64,000 nucleotides of DNA from CAWFFV01 sp963814985 (GCA_963814985.1 CAWFFV010000016.1:8502-72501); one strand, 5' to 3'. Shown: positions 17,890-26,890, counted from the first letter of the stretch. Program-made: numbers and translations. The notes: generated from the sequence alone by a model not told the origin.

Positions 17890-18561
17890 CTAGGTGCGCG
17901 TCTTTGTCTCAGGTACCGTTCCAGCAGGAGCAATCTGGTTCCCTCGGCGGGCAAACAGCCACGTTGCAAGTCCTCCGATAACCAGCCCACCAGCCCCGAT
18001 CAGGATTGCTCCCCAGAGAGGAATGCCTGATGGAGACGAGGTCGTTGAGGAGGAGGACATTGAGGACATCGACCCCATACTCCCACCATTGATCATCCCT
18101 TTGAGCATAGGACTGATATTCACGAAGAAGCGGAAACTCCCACTATCGTGATGGCCCTCTACGGCTGAAACCGTGTGCCAGTTCACGACATAAATCTCTG
18201 ATCCGTCGGATTTCATGCTCACCGTCATCGTTTTGAGATCAGCACGATCTACCTGTGCAGGGGCGGTACTTATCAGTTTACCGTCAACGTCGTAGATGGT
18301 AATGTCGCTCCCTGCTGGATCAACATTCTCGGAGAAGTGAATTGTGACGGTTGTTGGAGCTTTTGCCAACTGTGCATTCGTGCCGGGATCAGAGCTCACA
18401 TATTCAGCATGCGCCAGAGCAATCCCCGGAGAAACCAGCAGGAAAACAATTCCAATGAGGAGCGCAGACACACCTGAGAGAGTCCAGTGAACTCTTTTCC
18501 TGCCCTGGGAGTTATCAGGGCTGAACGTGCTGTGTGGTAAAAAATAAGTGCATCTTTTCAT
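17890..18561 (-). CDS. CopC-domain copper-binding protein with C-terminal membrane anchor
   Basis: A 223-residue protein. A signal peptide ends at ALA|HAEYVSS, giving an N-terminal His as in CopC. The CopC domain includes TVTIHFSENVDPAGSDI and the VNWHTVSAVEGHHDSGSFRF block with further His ligands. A Ser/Met-rich linker follows (MGSMSSMSSSSTTSS), then a helix (ILIGAGGLVIGGLATWLF) and a basic tail. AAGGAGG precedes ATG 18561. A copper-regulon motif lies about 130 nt upstream. Confidence 0.88.
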   Translation of the reverse strand: MKRCTYFLPHSTFSPDNSQGRKRVHWTLSGVSALLIGIVFLLVSPGIALAHAEYVSSDPGTNAQLAKAPTTVTIHFSENVDPAGSDITIYDVDGKLISTAPAQVDRADLKTMTVSMKSDGSEIYVVNWHTVSAVEGHHDSGSFRFFVNISPMLKGMINGGSMGSMSSMSSSSTTSSPSGIPLWGAILIGAGGLVIGGLATWLFARRGNQIAPAGTVPETKTRT

Positions 18562-18687
18562 AACGTTTAACCTCCTTATGGTACTTGCAATAGGAAGTGC
18601 CGATACATGCAATTATCAACATACATGAAAACAATTTACTGACCGGAGTAGCATACGGTACAAGATTTTGTCTGTCTATTGGGATGT

Positions 18688-18709
18688 ATCCCTATTTTTT
18701 ACAGTAAGG
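18688..18709 (-). promoter_or_regulatory. copper-region motif, site A
   Basis: Read towards copC: CCTTACTGTAAAAAATAGGG. It shares the core AAAATAGGGAT and an upstream CC-TA half with five other sites in the copper region. Lies about 130 nt before copC. Confidence 0.45.
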
Positions 18710-18713
18710 TATG

Positions 18714-18757
18714 CTGATCTTCCACACGATGCATAGGGGCATCGTGTGGAAGATCAG
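18714..18757. repeat. perfect 19-bp inverted repeat with 6-nt spacer
   Basis: Arms 18714..18732 and 18739..18757 are exact reverse complements (starting CTGATCTTCC), spacer ATAGGG. It lies after the YtkA-like gene on the minus strand. No U-run follows on either strand, so it may be an mRNA-end stabiliser or a weak terminator. Confidence 0.5.
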
Positions 18758-18919
18758 TGTGGAGCCAGTGCTTCACCAGGGCAATCTGTCGTCGTTCCAC
18801 GTGCTGTGAACCAGAGGTTGCCACCTGCATCAAAAACCAGTCCATAAGGAAGCCGCTACGACAAAAGCAGCTGCAAGGATCAGCACAAAAAATATCGTCC
18901 TTGACCTTGAATAATCCCA

Positions 18920-19306
18920 TCAAACAACATCAATGAACAGAGTGTGAGTGGTGGAAAGAAACCCTTCCGCATGAGCGATGACGTTCACAACCCATGGACC
19001 AGTCATGGACCAGCGAAGAGCCGTTTCATAATACCCACGCCCCACTGGCTGAAGCGTATACTCAACCGTACCCATGTCCATATTTGTCATTGTCAGACTC
19101 GAAATGACATGGGCATGTTCAATAGGAAGCCCTTGAACGTCTGTCAAGTGGAGCGTCAGGATCGTGGCAGTTTTCTGAGAAGGCTGCGGACTGTTCAGAG
19201 AGATGTGTATGACCGTCGAGAGTTCAGGATGAACCGTAAGTGCAAAGACCAGGACTCCTATGCAGGATCCAACCAGAATGAGCCAGAAAAAGGGACGTAT
19301 CCGCAT
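18920..19306 (-). CDS. YtkA/FixH-like exported protein
   Basis: A 128-residue protein. The N-terminal helix (PFFWLILVGSCIGVLVFALTV) anchors or exports it; the rest is one beta-sandwich with TATILTLHLTDVQGLPIEHA, SLTMTNMDMGTVEYTLQPVGRG and TGPWVVNVIAHAEG. The TMTNMDMG block is typical of YtkA-like domains and carries possible Met copper ligands. The frame stays open after its TGA for 28 more codons that would encode a membrane helix. A copper-region motif lies about 100 nt upstream. Confidence 0.75.
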   Translation of the reverse strand: MRIRPFFWLILVGSCIGVLVFALTVHPELSTVIHISLNSPQPSQKTATILTLHLTDVQGLPIEHAHVISSLTMTNMDMGTVEYTLQPVGRGYYETALRWSMTGPWVVNVIAHAEGFLSTTHTLFIDVV

Positions 19307-19401
19307 TCGATCGCTCCTCCTTTGAAGAACGAAATACCATGGTACAACAGATCTTCTCTCTAGGATAAAAGCGTTTCTCTCTCCTGTCCATTAGGACCAA
19401 T

Positions 19402-19421
19402 CCCTATTTTCTCCTGTAGGG
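19402..19421 (-). promoter_or_regulatory. copper-region motif, site B
   Basis: Read towards the YtkA-like gene: CCCTACAGGAGAAAATAGGG. It is the most symmetric copy (CCCTA, 10 nt, TAGGG) and is nearly identical to site D at 25122..25146. About 96 nt before the start codon. Confidence 0.5.
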
Positions 19422-19598
19422 GAGAGTCCTTACAGGAATTGGTTGATACTCAATGGTTTGGCGAGATGAAATTGAGGGAGAGGCTCAATTGAGTATCAAC
19501 CAATGGCCCTTGAGTATGAACCGAACGAAAAATGTCTGTGGCTGGGCAAAACCCTCATTTCCCAACCACAGGCAAGAAAGAGATGAAGAGTCTCTTCT

Positions 19599-20381
19599 CT
19601 ATGGGATATACAGGCCGGGCAGGAGCCAGGGAGAGACACATACCAAAAGTCCATAGAAAATCAGGACACATCCGAGCAGTATGCTGAGTTTCTGACCCTG
19701 CACCCATACTTTCTCGAGAAAAATGGCAACCGTTATGAGCACCATCCAGAAGAGATTCATGAGGCCAACCGCGATCAAGACCATCATCAAGATTCCGCAA
19801 CATTGCAAGCATGAGATTCCATGCAGTAATCCTGCTCTGAACTGAGCGCGAATTGAAGCAATTGGTGTGGCCACCTGATGCGCCTTCTGATAACACAACG
19901 CTGGATTACAATGAAGGAGGGCACGTTTTTTCTGTGGGGTGAACTGGTAGAGACCAGCACTGATGAACAATCCGATGCCCAGCCCTATTGAAAGTGGCGG
20001 CCTAGAAAGCACGAAATGGTCAATCGACAGACAGCAGACAAAAACTGGAAGGCCAAAGAGACCCCAGACGAGGAGGTATCCCAGGAGAAAGGTGAAGGTA
20101 CAGGTCAGCAGTGCCACCAGATGTGATGTGTGCTGCCGAATGGATACCACCTGTACTGAAATGGTTGGTCCCAGGGCAGGAAGCATCATGGCCGCCATCA
20201 TGATCATCCAGAAGCCTACGAAGGGCAGAAGCGTCATTCCCATGGTGGTGCCGTACATGTGCATTGAAAGCATACCCAGCGTTTGCTGAAGCGTGGGGAT
20301 CCAGGCAAGGCCCGCCAGAAGCAGCACGATACTCCAGGCAAGCGGGTTTTTCACAGCCGGGGAGGGGATGATTTCAGACAT
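19599..20381 (-). CDS. DUF2182 integral membrane protein
   Basis: A 260-residue membrane protein with seven or so helices. The DUF2182 landmarks are WMIMMAAMMLPALGPTI in helix 2, LYQFTPQKKRALLHCNPAL (the conserved F/Q-x-T-x-x-K-x-x-x-L-x-x-C), and GLLHGISCLQCCGILMMVL (G-x-x-C-x-x-C-C-x-x-M). The conserved Met and Cys suggest metal, probably copper, binding within the membrane. GGAGG precedes ATG 20381. It follows a short DUF1326 gene by 24 nt, an association repeated elsewhere in this region. Confidence 0.85.
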   Translation of the reverse strand: MSEIIPSPAVKNPLAWSIVLLLAGLAWIPTLQQTLGMLSMHMYGTTMGMTLLPFVGFWMIMMAAMMLPALGPTISVQVVSIRQHTSHLVALLTCTFTFLLGYLLVWGLFGLPVFVCCLSIDHFVLSRPPLSIGLGIGLFISAGLYQFTPQKKRALLHCNPALCYQKAHQVATPIASIRAQFRAGLLHGISCLQCCGILMMVLIAVGLMNLFWMVLITVAIFLEKVWVQGQKLSILLGCVLIFYGLLVCVSPWLLPGLYIP

Positions 20382-20405
20382 ATCACAGCCTCCGTCTCTC
20401 TCCAT

Positions 20406-20612
20406 CTATCCCATGAAAACATTTCCGCGTAGAGCCATTGGTCCATCATAGGTCCATGCCCGTGCTGCTTGCCGTCCTGAACCTTCGCGCACGAGGCTAC
20501 TGTTGCACCCACAAGGATTACAGTCACAAGGATCACACGAGCAAGAATTTTTACGAGCACCAAATGTCTGCCCTTTCACGGCAGAACGTTGACGAGACTG
20601 GATCGTAATCAT
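20406..20612 (-). CDS. mini-DUF1326 Cys-rich protein (internally shortened)
   Basis: A 68-residue protein. It begins MITIQSRQRSAVKGQTFGAR, then the Cys cluster CSCDPCDCNPCGC, then jumps to ARAWTYDGPMALRG. The full-length relative at 26212 has the same two ends but about 110 residues between them. So this is an internally deleted copy that keeps the Cys cluster and C-terminal motif in frame. GGAG precedes ATG 20612. It heads an operon with DUF2182. It could be a metal-binding peptide or a relic. Confidence 0.7.
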   Translation of the reverse strand: MITIQSRQRSAVKGQTFGARKNSCSCDPCDCNPCGCNSSLVREGSGRQAARAWTYDGPMALRGNVFMG

Positions 20613-20891
20613 CGTGGAGCATCTCCTTTGCTCAAGAGAACAGCATGCGAAAACAGTGAGACGAAGGGAAGAGCTACAAAGGAGAACTACAAAAATCCGC
20701 GAAGCAGAGGCAAAATGGCGAAGATGAGTTGGTAGTTTCACCATGGCATCATCTCTTTTTGCTTTTTTTACCCTTATTCATAAGCATACGAATGAAAATC
20801 GGGTTTGTCAAGTGCTATTGAGCGGAGTTCCGTGATGTGTTGAGAAAAGAGGGGAAACAAGCTTGAAATATCTTGTATCAATCTCTTTCCC

Positions 20892-21635
20892 CTATGCTTC
20901 ATGTACCTGTTCATCAAAATATGCTTGCTCTCTCTCGTTTTGCTCTTTTTCTTGCTGAAACATCCAACGCAAGAAGAGAATGCTGCTGACGACAACCAGG
21001 ATGAAAACACTGCCTACTACCCACATCAGAAGCCCACCCAGCTGTTGATCAGTTGCAGTCACTACCATGTGCATTGGTGGATCGGTCATCGTGAACGAAT
21101 AGAGTGGAGCAGAAAAAGTCAACCCTGCCCCAATAAGCATCATTGGCATATCGCTAAAGAAAAGATAGACCAGTTTCTGCCCAAGTGAGAGGCGGCGCAT
21201 CTCTTCAGGAAGACGGTCGCAGAGAGGAGCCCAGAAGAGAAGGCCAGTGAACAAGTACAACAGATTCACCATCACGTGAAGGAGATCACTACTCATCATG
21301 GCTTGCAACAGCGGAGGGGCATGCCAGATCCAGATATTGGCATTAAAAAGAATTGAAGCAACAATTGGAAACAGCAAGTACTTGAGACAGCGGCTGAAAA
21401 CGCGATGATGAGCAAAAAAACGGGACAGATTTTCTGGTGCAATTCCCAGGAGCAGGAGAGGTGGCGCTGCAAGAGAAAGAAGCAAGTGTTGTGTCATATG
21501 AACAGTAAACATATAATTCATACCCAAAATATCCATTGGCACCAAAAACGCGACCATCGCTAAAAATACCCCTGAGATCAAAGCGACTGGCCGAGCAATG
21601 GACACCTGTTCTCTCATCTGATGCGTGTGCTGCAT
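20892..21635 (-). CDS. ctaG: CtaG (caa3-type) cytochrome c oxidase assembly factor
   Basis: A 247-residue protein of seven membrane helices. The family His positions are visible: FTVHMTQHLLLSLAAPPLLLLG, IWIWHAPPLLQAMM, and LHVMVNLLYLFTGLLFWAP. The caa3_CtaG family assists copper insertion into cytochrome oxidase. GAAAGGGG lies six bases before ATG 21635. It lies 42 nt downstream of the Sco1 gene, so both copper-delivery factors are probably cotranscribed. Confidence 0.88.
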   Translation of the reverse strand: MQHTHQMREQVSIARPVALISGVFLAMVAFLVPMDILGMNYMFTVHMTQHLLLSLAAPPLLLLGIAPENLSRFFAHHRVFSRCLKYLLFPIVASILFNANIWIWHAPPLLQAMMSSDLLHVMVNLLYLFTGLLFWAPLCDRLPEEMRRLSLGQKLVYLFFSDMPMMLIGAGLTFSAPLYSFTMTDPPMHMVVTATDQQLGGLLMWVVGSVFILVVVSSILFLRWMFQQEKEQNEREQAYFDEQVHEA

Positions 21636-21677
21636 CTGCATCCCCTTTCATAAAATCGTGTTCTCACAAAAGAATGT

Positions 21678-22337
21678 CTACGAGTGACTCTTGAGTAAAG
21701 CTTGGAGATCCTGTGTTAACTGAGGAGACGTAAAGTCACTATCGAGTAAGACACGCTCACGTCCTTGCTGGTCAATCACATAGACGACGGCTGAGTGCTG
21801 CATGGTACTCATACTCATCATTTTTGCTTGTGGAGGAACGCCAGCCACACCATAAGATGCCCAAAGAGGGGATAGGACCTGACGTGTCCCCAATAAATAG
21901 TGCCAATGGGCGTATCCCTGAAGTTGATGCTCGTGCGAAAAGGTGGCAACGCTCGATGGCGTATCACCGCTTGGATCTGCACTGATAGCCAGGATGGCAA
22001 CATGTTGAGCATTCGGGCCAAGCTGAACCAGTGTCGTGTGAATTTTTTCAGCAATGAGAGGACAAAAATTCGGGCAATGGGTATAAAAAAAGGTCAGAAT
22101 GATTGGCATACCCTTGAATTGTGACAAGGTAACTGACTGACCATGCTGGTCAACGAGATGGAAGTCTGGAGCAACACTTTTTCCCAGGTCAGTTCCTTGC
22201 AGATCCGATGAGGGCTGTCCTGAACTTGATGGCACAAGCTGTTGAGCTACCCCACAACTTGTCAAGAACAATCCTATCAACAGAATGGTAAGTCCCAAAA
22301 CAATTCCTCGTTCGGAACTCCCTCGATATAGCTTCAT
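21678..22337 (-). CDS. SCO1/SenC copper chaperone lipoprotein
   Basis: A 219-residue protein with lipobox LTSC (Cys near residue 27), a thioredoxin fold, copper site FFYTHCPNFCP (CxxxC) and downstream conserved His in MSTMQHSAVVYVIDQQG. Sco proteins deliver copper to the CuA centre of cytochrome oxidase. GAGAGGAG precedes ATG 22337; the longer frame to 22451 lacks support. Confidence 0.92.
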   Translation of the reverse strand: MKLYRGSSERGIVLGLTILLIGLFLTSCGVAQQLVPSSSGQPSSDLQGTDLGKSVAPDFHLVDQHGQSVTLSQFKGMPIILTFFYTHCPNFCPLIAEKIHTTLVQLGPNAQHVAILAISADPSGDTPSSVATFSHEHQLQGYAHWHYLLGTRQVLSPLWASYGVAGVPPQAKMMSMSTMQHSAVVYVIDQQGRERVLLDSDFTSPQLTQDLQALLKSHS

Positions 22338-22544
22338 TGTTTTCTTTTCTCCTCTCGTGAGAAATGCGCAGTCTCTCAATAATGATGGTGCTGGCACGAA
22401 ATATCTCCTGCATATCAGGAGAGTGTAAACCTGTACGAGAATGAGATCCATAGGGAAAAGACCTGAAATAGCTCCTGATTTTTTCTCCGGTTGTGCATCC
22501 GTATCTCATCGGCAACTGAGTCAAACTAGACCAACGAGATCACA

Positions 22545-22617
22545 GTGGGGTCACTGGCCCATTTCGGGATTGATAGCCTGACGTCTGCCAATTCCGGAAT
22601 GATCGAGTGACCCCCAC
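22545..22617. repeat. 73-bp element with imperfect terminal inverted repeats
   Basis: The left end GTGGGGTCACTGG...CATTTCGGG and the reverse of the right end GTGGGGGTCACTCG...CATTCCGGA agree at most positions over about 28 nt. It looks like two facing insertion-sequence ends with almost nothing between, i.e. a MITE or a collapsed IS. It lies between the Sco1 and DoxX-like genes. Confidence 0.4.
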
Positions 22618-22704
22618 CATGATGCGTTCTGCACTATTCCATTCGAGAGAGGAAGGAAGCAGGAGATATGCAAAGAGAGCAGTGTACCTCCTCTCAAGAT
22701 GCAT

Positions 22705-23655
22705 CTAGGCTGGCACTGTCCCGCTTGCTGATTTAGTGTCGTGAACGAGTTGTTCTCGCGAGATGGCACCTTTTGGCCAACAGGCTAGATCCATTACAAT
22801 CAGCAACAAGCCAGAATTGAAATCGGTTGCCAGACCAGTGAAAATCATGCCGAAACCTTGCGTGCCCCACCAGATGAGAAAACTGATGACAAGAGAGGCA
22901 ATCAGGAAAGGGCGGAGTCGATCTTCTTTCACCACCGCCAGGCCAACCCCCAGCGCCAGGAAGACCACGATCAGAAGAATATTCAACGGAACCTCGATGT
23001 TGGCGGTCAGAGCAGAGAGTCCCTTGAAGATGGGATCAACCAGAATCCCGTTGAATCCGCCGAGACCGACCATCCCACTGATCAACTGGGAAATCTGGCC
23101 AGATTGCCACCAATATGGCTGGAGTTGCAGGAGTGCAGCAAAAACCCAGAAACCTGCAAGAACCCAGTGGAAGTGTTTCTGTGAAAGGAGGAAGTTCTTA
23201 TCAGTTTCTGCTGAAGAACTCTGGGAAGATGATGCCTTTGGATAGATAAGAAGACCCAGGAATGGATAGAGGAGCACCGCACCAGGTGCGCCCGTAAGGA
23301 TGCCTGCTTGTCCTGTAAGCAGCATACTCATCCCTTCGCCTCCATACCACACAATGAGTGCCCAGACAACGGAAGCAATCACGGTCCCTCGTACCCAGAA
23401 TCCAGTGAGCAAGAGAATGCCAAGTACAACCTGCACCACTGCGATGAGCAGATTGACGAGGATAAGGTTGTGCGTTGTTACGGCGATGATCCAGTTGAGA
23501 CTTGCAGCTACGGGGGCTGGCTGGTTTTGTGCTGTTGGAGCCATGACTCCATTGACCATGTTCATCGTGAACATCTGTGGCTGTAACTGGAGCAATCCAT
23601 CGATCAGCCATAAGACACCCAAAATCCGTCGTAAGAGTTGCTTTGAGAGTAACAT
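22705..23655 (-). CDS. DoxX-like integral membrane protein with internal duplication
   Basis: A 316-residue protein with eight or more helices. Two related halves: the first starts LRRILGVLWLIDGLLQLQPQMF, the second FHWVLAGFWVFAALLQLQPYWW; each ends in a G/W-rich helix (WYGGEGMSMLLTG and WWGTQGFGMIFTG). This is the pattern of DoxX/DoxD-like quinol-associated membrane proteins. I prefer ATG 23655; AAAGG lies 14 bases before it. The copper-region motif occurs twice upstream. Confidence 0.65.
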   Translation of the reverse strand: MLLSKQLLRRILGVLWLIDGLLQLQPQMFTMNMVNGVMAPTAQNQPAPVAASLNWIIAVTTHNLILVNLLIAVVQVVLGILLLTGFWVRGTVIASVVWALIVWYGGEGMSMLLTGQAGILTGAPGAVLLYPFLGLLIYPKASSSQSSSAETDKNFLLSQKHFHWVLAGFWVFAALLQLQPYWWQSGQISQLISGMVGLGGFNGILVDPIFKGLSALTANIEVPLNILLIVVFLALGVGLAVVKEDRLRPFLIASLVISFLIWWGTQGFGMIFTGLATDFNSGLLLIVMDLACWPKGAISREQLVHDTKSASGTVPA

Positions 23656-23894
23656 CGAAGTGTCTTGTCCTTTCAAGAGCATGAAACGAGCAGTAGAAAT
23701 CTCACTATCGAGAAGAATGGTGAGAGATGGTACAGGCTATCAAGACGTCTCTCTTTTCCTCAACAATCCTGCTACTTCCTTCCCATTGAGGCTGTATGAC
23801 AATCGCTTCAAAACGCAGAAAAAACCTGAACCAAAATCTGATATCCCTTCTTGTAGTATAGTGCGAAGCATGCCGGCTGACTATGAGTAGAACT

Positions 23895-23968
23895 CCCTAT
23901 TTTTCACTATGTGGACCGTGAGATACCTGTCGTCTATAAGTAGAAATCCCTATTTCTGCACCTTAGGG
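23895..23968 (-). promoter_or_regulatory. copper-region motif, two copies (sites C1 and C2)
   Basis: Read towards the DoxX-like gene: CCACATAGTGAAAAATAGGG (23895..23914) and CCCTAAGGTGCAGAAATAGGG split as CCCTAA-GGTGCAG-AAATAGGG (23948..23968). Both lie in the 485-bp gene-free stretch 23656..24140, which otherwise shows nothing I recognise. Confidence 0.45.
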
Positions 23969-24140
23969 TGTTTTCATTCAGCTCTTTGTCAGGTTTGGCG
24001 ATATGGTGTTCAGGAGTTTATGAGGCAGTGCTGCTATGGTGAAAAGAAAGAGTCCCGTGCATCGCCCATAACAGAGAAAGGAGAGACCCGGATATGCGAG
24101 AAGTACCGCCTCTGAGAAGCGCCAATGGGAGGGATCAGTC

Positions 24141-24620
24141 GTGAAATGGACTCGTTTCGTCTGCAGAATGTTGCTCTATGGGTTTGGATTGCCATCTCTG
24201 CTGCTGCTTGTTGCCTGCGGTGGTGGAAGCAGCGCTGCCGCAAATCCGACGCTCCCCGTCCGAACAATGCAGGTTTCGATACCTGGGGGAAGTCCACAAA
24301 CCATCTTGACTGACTCGCGAGGCTTTGCCCTCTATTTCTATATTCCTGATACACCGACGAAAACCGCCTGCGCTGGTGAGTGTGCCATCACGTGGCCTCC
24401 CTTGCTTGCAAATCCCTCTGGTGAGGTGACCAGTGCCTCGCCCCTACCTAGCAAACTGACAGCACAGGAGACGACCAATGGCCCTCAAGTCGAGTACAAT
24501 CACCATTTGCTCTATACCTATGCAGGTGATAGTGGCCCAGGTCAGGTGACAGGCAACGGTGTGAATGCATGGTACGTTGCCACTCCCGATCTGAAAGCGC
24601 CTTCAGGTTTCCAGGTTTAG
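24141..24620 (+). CDS. secreted-repeat lipoprotein (Lipoprotein_15 / COG4315 type)
   Basis: A 159-residue lipoprotein with lipobox LLVAC (Cys near residue 26). Two copies of the PF03640 repeat pattern are seen: ILTDSRGFALYFYIPDTPTK (followed by CAGECAITWPPLL) and QVEYNHHLLYTYAGDSGPGQ (followed by GNGVNAWYVATPD). The role is unknown; such proteins are found with respiratory or copper genes. Confidence 0.8.
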   Translation: MKWTRFVCRMLLYGFGLPSLLLLVACGGGSSAAANPTLPVRTMQVSIPGGSPQTILTDSRGFALYFYIPDTPTKTACAGECAITWPPLLANPSGEVTSASPLPSKLTAQETTNGPQVEYNHHLLYTYAGDSGPGQVTGNGVNAWYVATPDLKAPSGFQV

Positions 24621-24946
24621 TGGAAACGCTCCAACACTGGCATAGCGCCGGCAAAACCATTACCTCAGTCTGCACCGGAGCAATGCTTGTAGCACAGTCA
24701 GGGTTACTCAAAGGGCGCAATGTCACGACACACTTCACAGCGATTGATGCCTTACAAAAAGCCGGAGCCCACACGATCAACGCTCGCGTGGTAGATGATG
24801 GAGACATTATCACTTCAGGTGGGGTGACCTGTGGCCTCGATCTTGCGCTCTACCTCATTGAGCGCTACTTTGATTCCCAAATAGCCCTAGCAACTGAGTC
24901 GATAGAGTATGAGCGTCGTGGGGTGGTGTGGCGCGCACACAGCTAG
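24617..24946 (+). pseudogene. DJ-1/PfpI family protein, C-terminal fragment
   Basis: The reading frame resembles the C-terminal half of a DJ-1/PfpI (AraC-ligand-type) protein: LVETLQHWHSAGKTITSVCTGAMLVAQSG, containing the nucleophile-elbow Cys in SVCTGA, then TTHFTAIDAL and the DGDIITSGGVTCGLDLALYL block. About 100 N-terminal residues are missing; homology begins right at the lipoprotein stop. It is a deletion scar and probably not functional. Confidence 0.65.
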
Positions 24947-25121
24947 AGGGACGTTCATCCACTCTAGAAGCCTCTTCAGAGCTTCAACTCCTTTTCTGTT
25001 CCACTGAGGAAATGTCGCCGAATGCATCTAACCAGCTCAACGCTTCGACGTTCCAGGCCTCCGGATCTGCCCAAGGTGGAAAGAAAAACACATTCGGTGA
25101 CAGTATCCATTGATATACAGA

Positions 25122-25146
25122 CCCCCTTTACAGGAAAAAATAGGTA
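25122..25146 (+). promoter_or_regulatory. copper-region motif, site D
   Basis: Reads CCCCCTTTACAGG then AAAAAATAGGTA, matching site B in 15 of 16 core positions. It points at the decayed DUF2182 gene. Lies in the 363-bp gene-free stretch 24947..25309. Confidence 0.45.
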
Positions 25147-25309
25147 TATATCCCTATAGGAATTTAAGATGATATCAAATATACTAGTATATATAACATC
25201 CTCTTCGTATGGTTGTTCACTTCGCGCTTTTCTGTACTGTTCCAGTCTTGCATTTTTACCAGAGGAACCAGGAGCTACTCTATGCACGATGTGTACGGCC
25301 AGAAGTAAG

Positions 25310-26075
25310 TTTACACAATTTTTCCCCCTGATCTACCCATTGCTCTGGCCCTTCTTGCCTGGGGAATCCTTCTTCTGGCGTTTGCTTCGCATCAGATTGT
25401 GCTCTTTGACCATGATTTTTTGCTGAGAACGAGCCATTTCTCCTGGGGAGTTGCACTGGGAATTTTTCTCGTCTCCTGGCAAATCATGACGATCGCGATG
25501 ATGCTTCCAACCATGCTCCCTCTCTTCGCTCTTACCACATCTGCCAACGATAAACCAGGACGGCTGTGGACAAAACAAACAGCGTTCATCCTGGGATATG
25601 CATGTACATGGACAATATTTGCACTTCTCCTATTTTTAGGCGATACCCTGGTCTGCATTGGATGGTTGCGAAGTGGTGGTGGCTGTATACCCACTCCTGG
25701 GTGATTGGCGAAGATCTTTGTAATAGCCGGTTTCTTCCAGTTGAGGGTCTTCAAGAACTCGCTATCTCCAACGCTGTTGTCAGCCATTCGAATGGTGTTT
25801 TCCTTCGGCAAGTGGAGATGTGCTGGCCTGGAAGTTGGGAGTACACTATGGATGTTGCTGTCGTTGGCTCTTGCTGGGCACTGATGCTGGTCGTGTTTGG
25901 ACTTGGGATGAGCAGTCCTCTGTGGATGGCGCTGGTAACTCTCATCATCATGATAGAAAAAGCCATGCCCGACAGCCACCATTTCAGGCAGATATTGGGA
26001 GGAGTGCTCTTGCTTCTGGCACTGTTCTGGTGCCTGTTCTCGGTAGGACTTTTTGCAGGCAATGGCATTCTCTGA
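25310..26075 (+). pseudogene. DUF2182 membrane protein, second copy, several frameshifts
   Basis: DUF2182 pieces appear in order but in changing frames. First ALLAWGILLLAFASHQIVLF and WQIMTIAMMLPTMLPLFAL with a helix to LLLFLGDTLV (to about 25650). Then an FVIAGFFQLRVFKNSL piece (near 25720), a WKLGVHYGCCC piece (near 25840), and finally VGSCWALMLVVFGLGMSSPL with EKAMP to 26075. At least three indels are required and no start codon with a ribosome site is visible. This looks truly decayed, unlike the single-indel genes nearby. It precedes a DUF1326 gene, as the intact copy does at 19599. Confidence 0.7.
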
Positions 26076-26211
26076 AAGAATGGAGGTGGTTGATCGCTCG
26101 ATGCATCATTTGTGAAGAGAGAGGAGTTGTAAAGAGGCCCAACATGGAAGGTGCTTTCTTCTCGCTCTCATTGGTGTCTTATGCTGCAACAACAGAAAAA
26201 GGCGAGGAACA

Positions 26212-26775
26212 ATGATAACGATTATTCAACAGCGGTATTCTGTAAAGGGGCTTGCATTTGGAGCGCGCGGATGCTCCTGCTCATGCAATCCCTGTGATTG
26301 CAATCCGTGTAACTGTGGAGATGGCGTGAGAACCCTTCCCAATATTCCTCAGTGGCGTCTGAGCGGATATGCCATTTCTGGTGGGCAGATTCACGGAAAA
26401 GATGTGGCGCAATGTCTTCTAGTGAGCCTTGCTCAACCCTTACAAGAGCGAAGCCAGAATGATTGGCAAGAAGTGATTCTGGTAGATCAGAAGGTTTCTC
26501 CTGAGCAGGTGCAGATGCTTCTTGAACTCTTTGAAGACCGTCTGGATAGCCTGCCCGCCGAGGTAAAGCCACTTCCTACCAGGAAGAAAGCTGTGTATAG
26601 GACGCGGATGGAGTACCTTGAGGGAGCGGAAGAAGTGACCCTGCATATCGCGTTTGTGCCCGATTCCCGCATGCTTCTACGAGCCGGTGATTCTGGACCA
26701 CTCCCAAGAGCCTGGACCTATGATGGGCCAATGGCGCTTCGAGAATGCTTTGATCTGCATACTTCCTCAATCTAG
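26212..26775 (+). CDS. DUF1326 domain Cys-rich protein
   Basis: A 187-residue protein. The N-terminal Cys cluster GCSCSCNPCDCNPCNC (residues 21-36) is followed by WRLSGYAISGGQIHGKDV, the NDWQEVILVDQKVSPEQVQM block, and ends PRAWTYDGPMALR. No signal peptide, so cytoplasmic. The Cys-x-Cys repeats suggest binding of soft metals such as copper; this is inference. GGCGAGGAAC precedes the ATG. It follows a DUF2182 gene, and a shortened copy sits before the other DUF2182 gene. Confidence 0.82.
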   Translation: MITIIQQRYSVKGLAFGARGCSCSCNPCDCNPCNCGDGVRTLPNIPQWRLSGYAISGGQIHGKDVAQCLLVSLAQPLQERSQNDWQEVILVDQKVSPEQVQMLLELFEDRLDSLPAEVKPLPTRKKAVYRTRMEYLEGAEEVTLHIAFVPDSRMLLRAGDSGPLPRAWTYDGPMALRECFDLHTSSI

Positions 26776-26890
26776 CATTGTGGTGGGGTGTATCTCGTTC
26801 TTCGCGAGATACACCCATCGCACTGACTATCCTCACTCACCTTGATGTGTTTGCATCCTTTGTATGGGTGAGAACAAACGCTGGCGAAAC

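Noticed and set aside
18714..18757. Rho-independent terminator
   Set aside because: The 19-bp stem is perfect but neither side has a run of T, so it is listed only as an inverted repeat.
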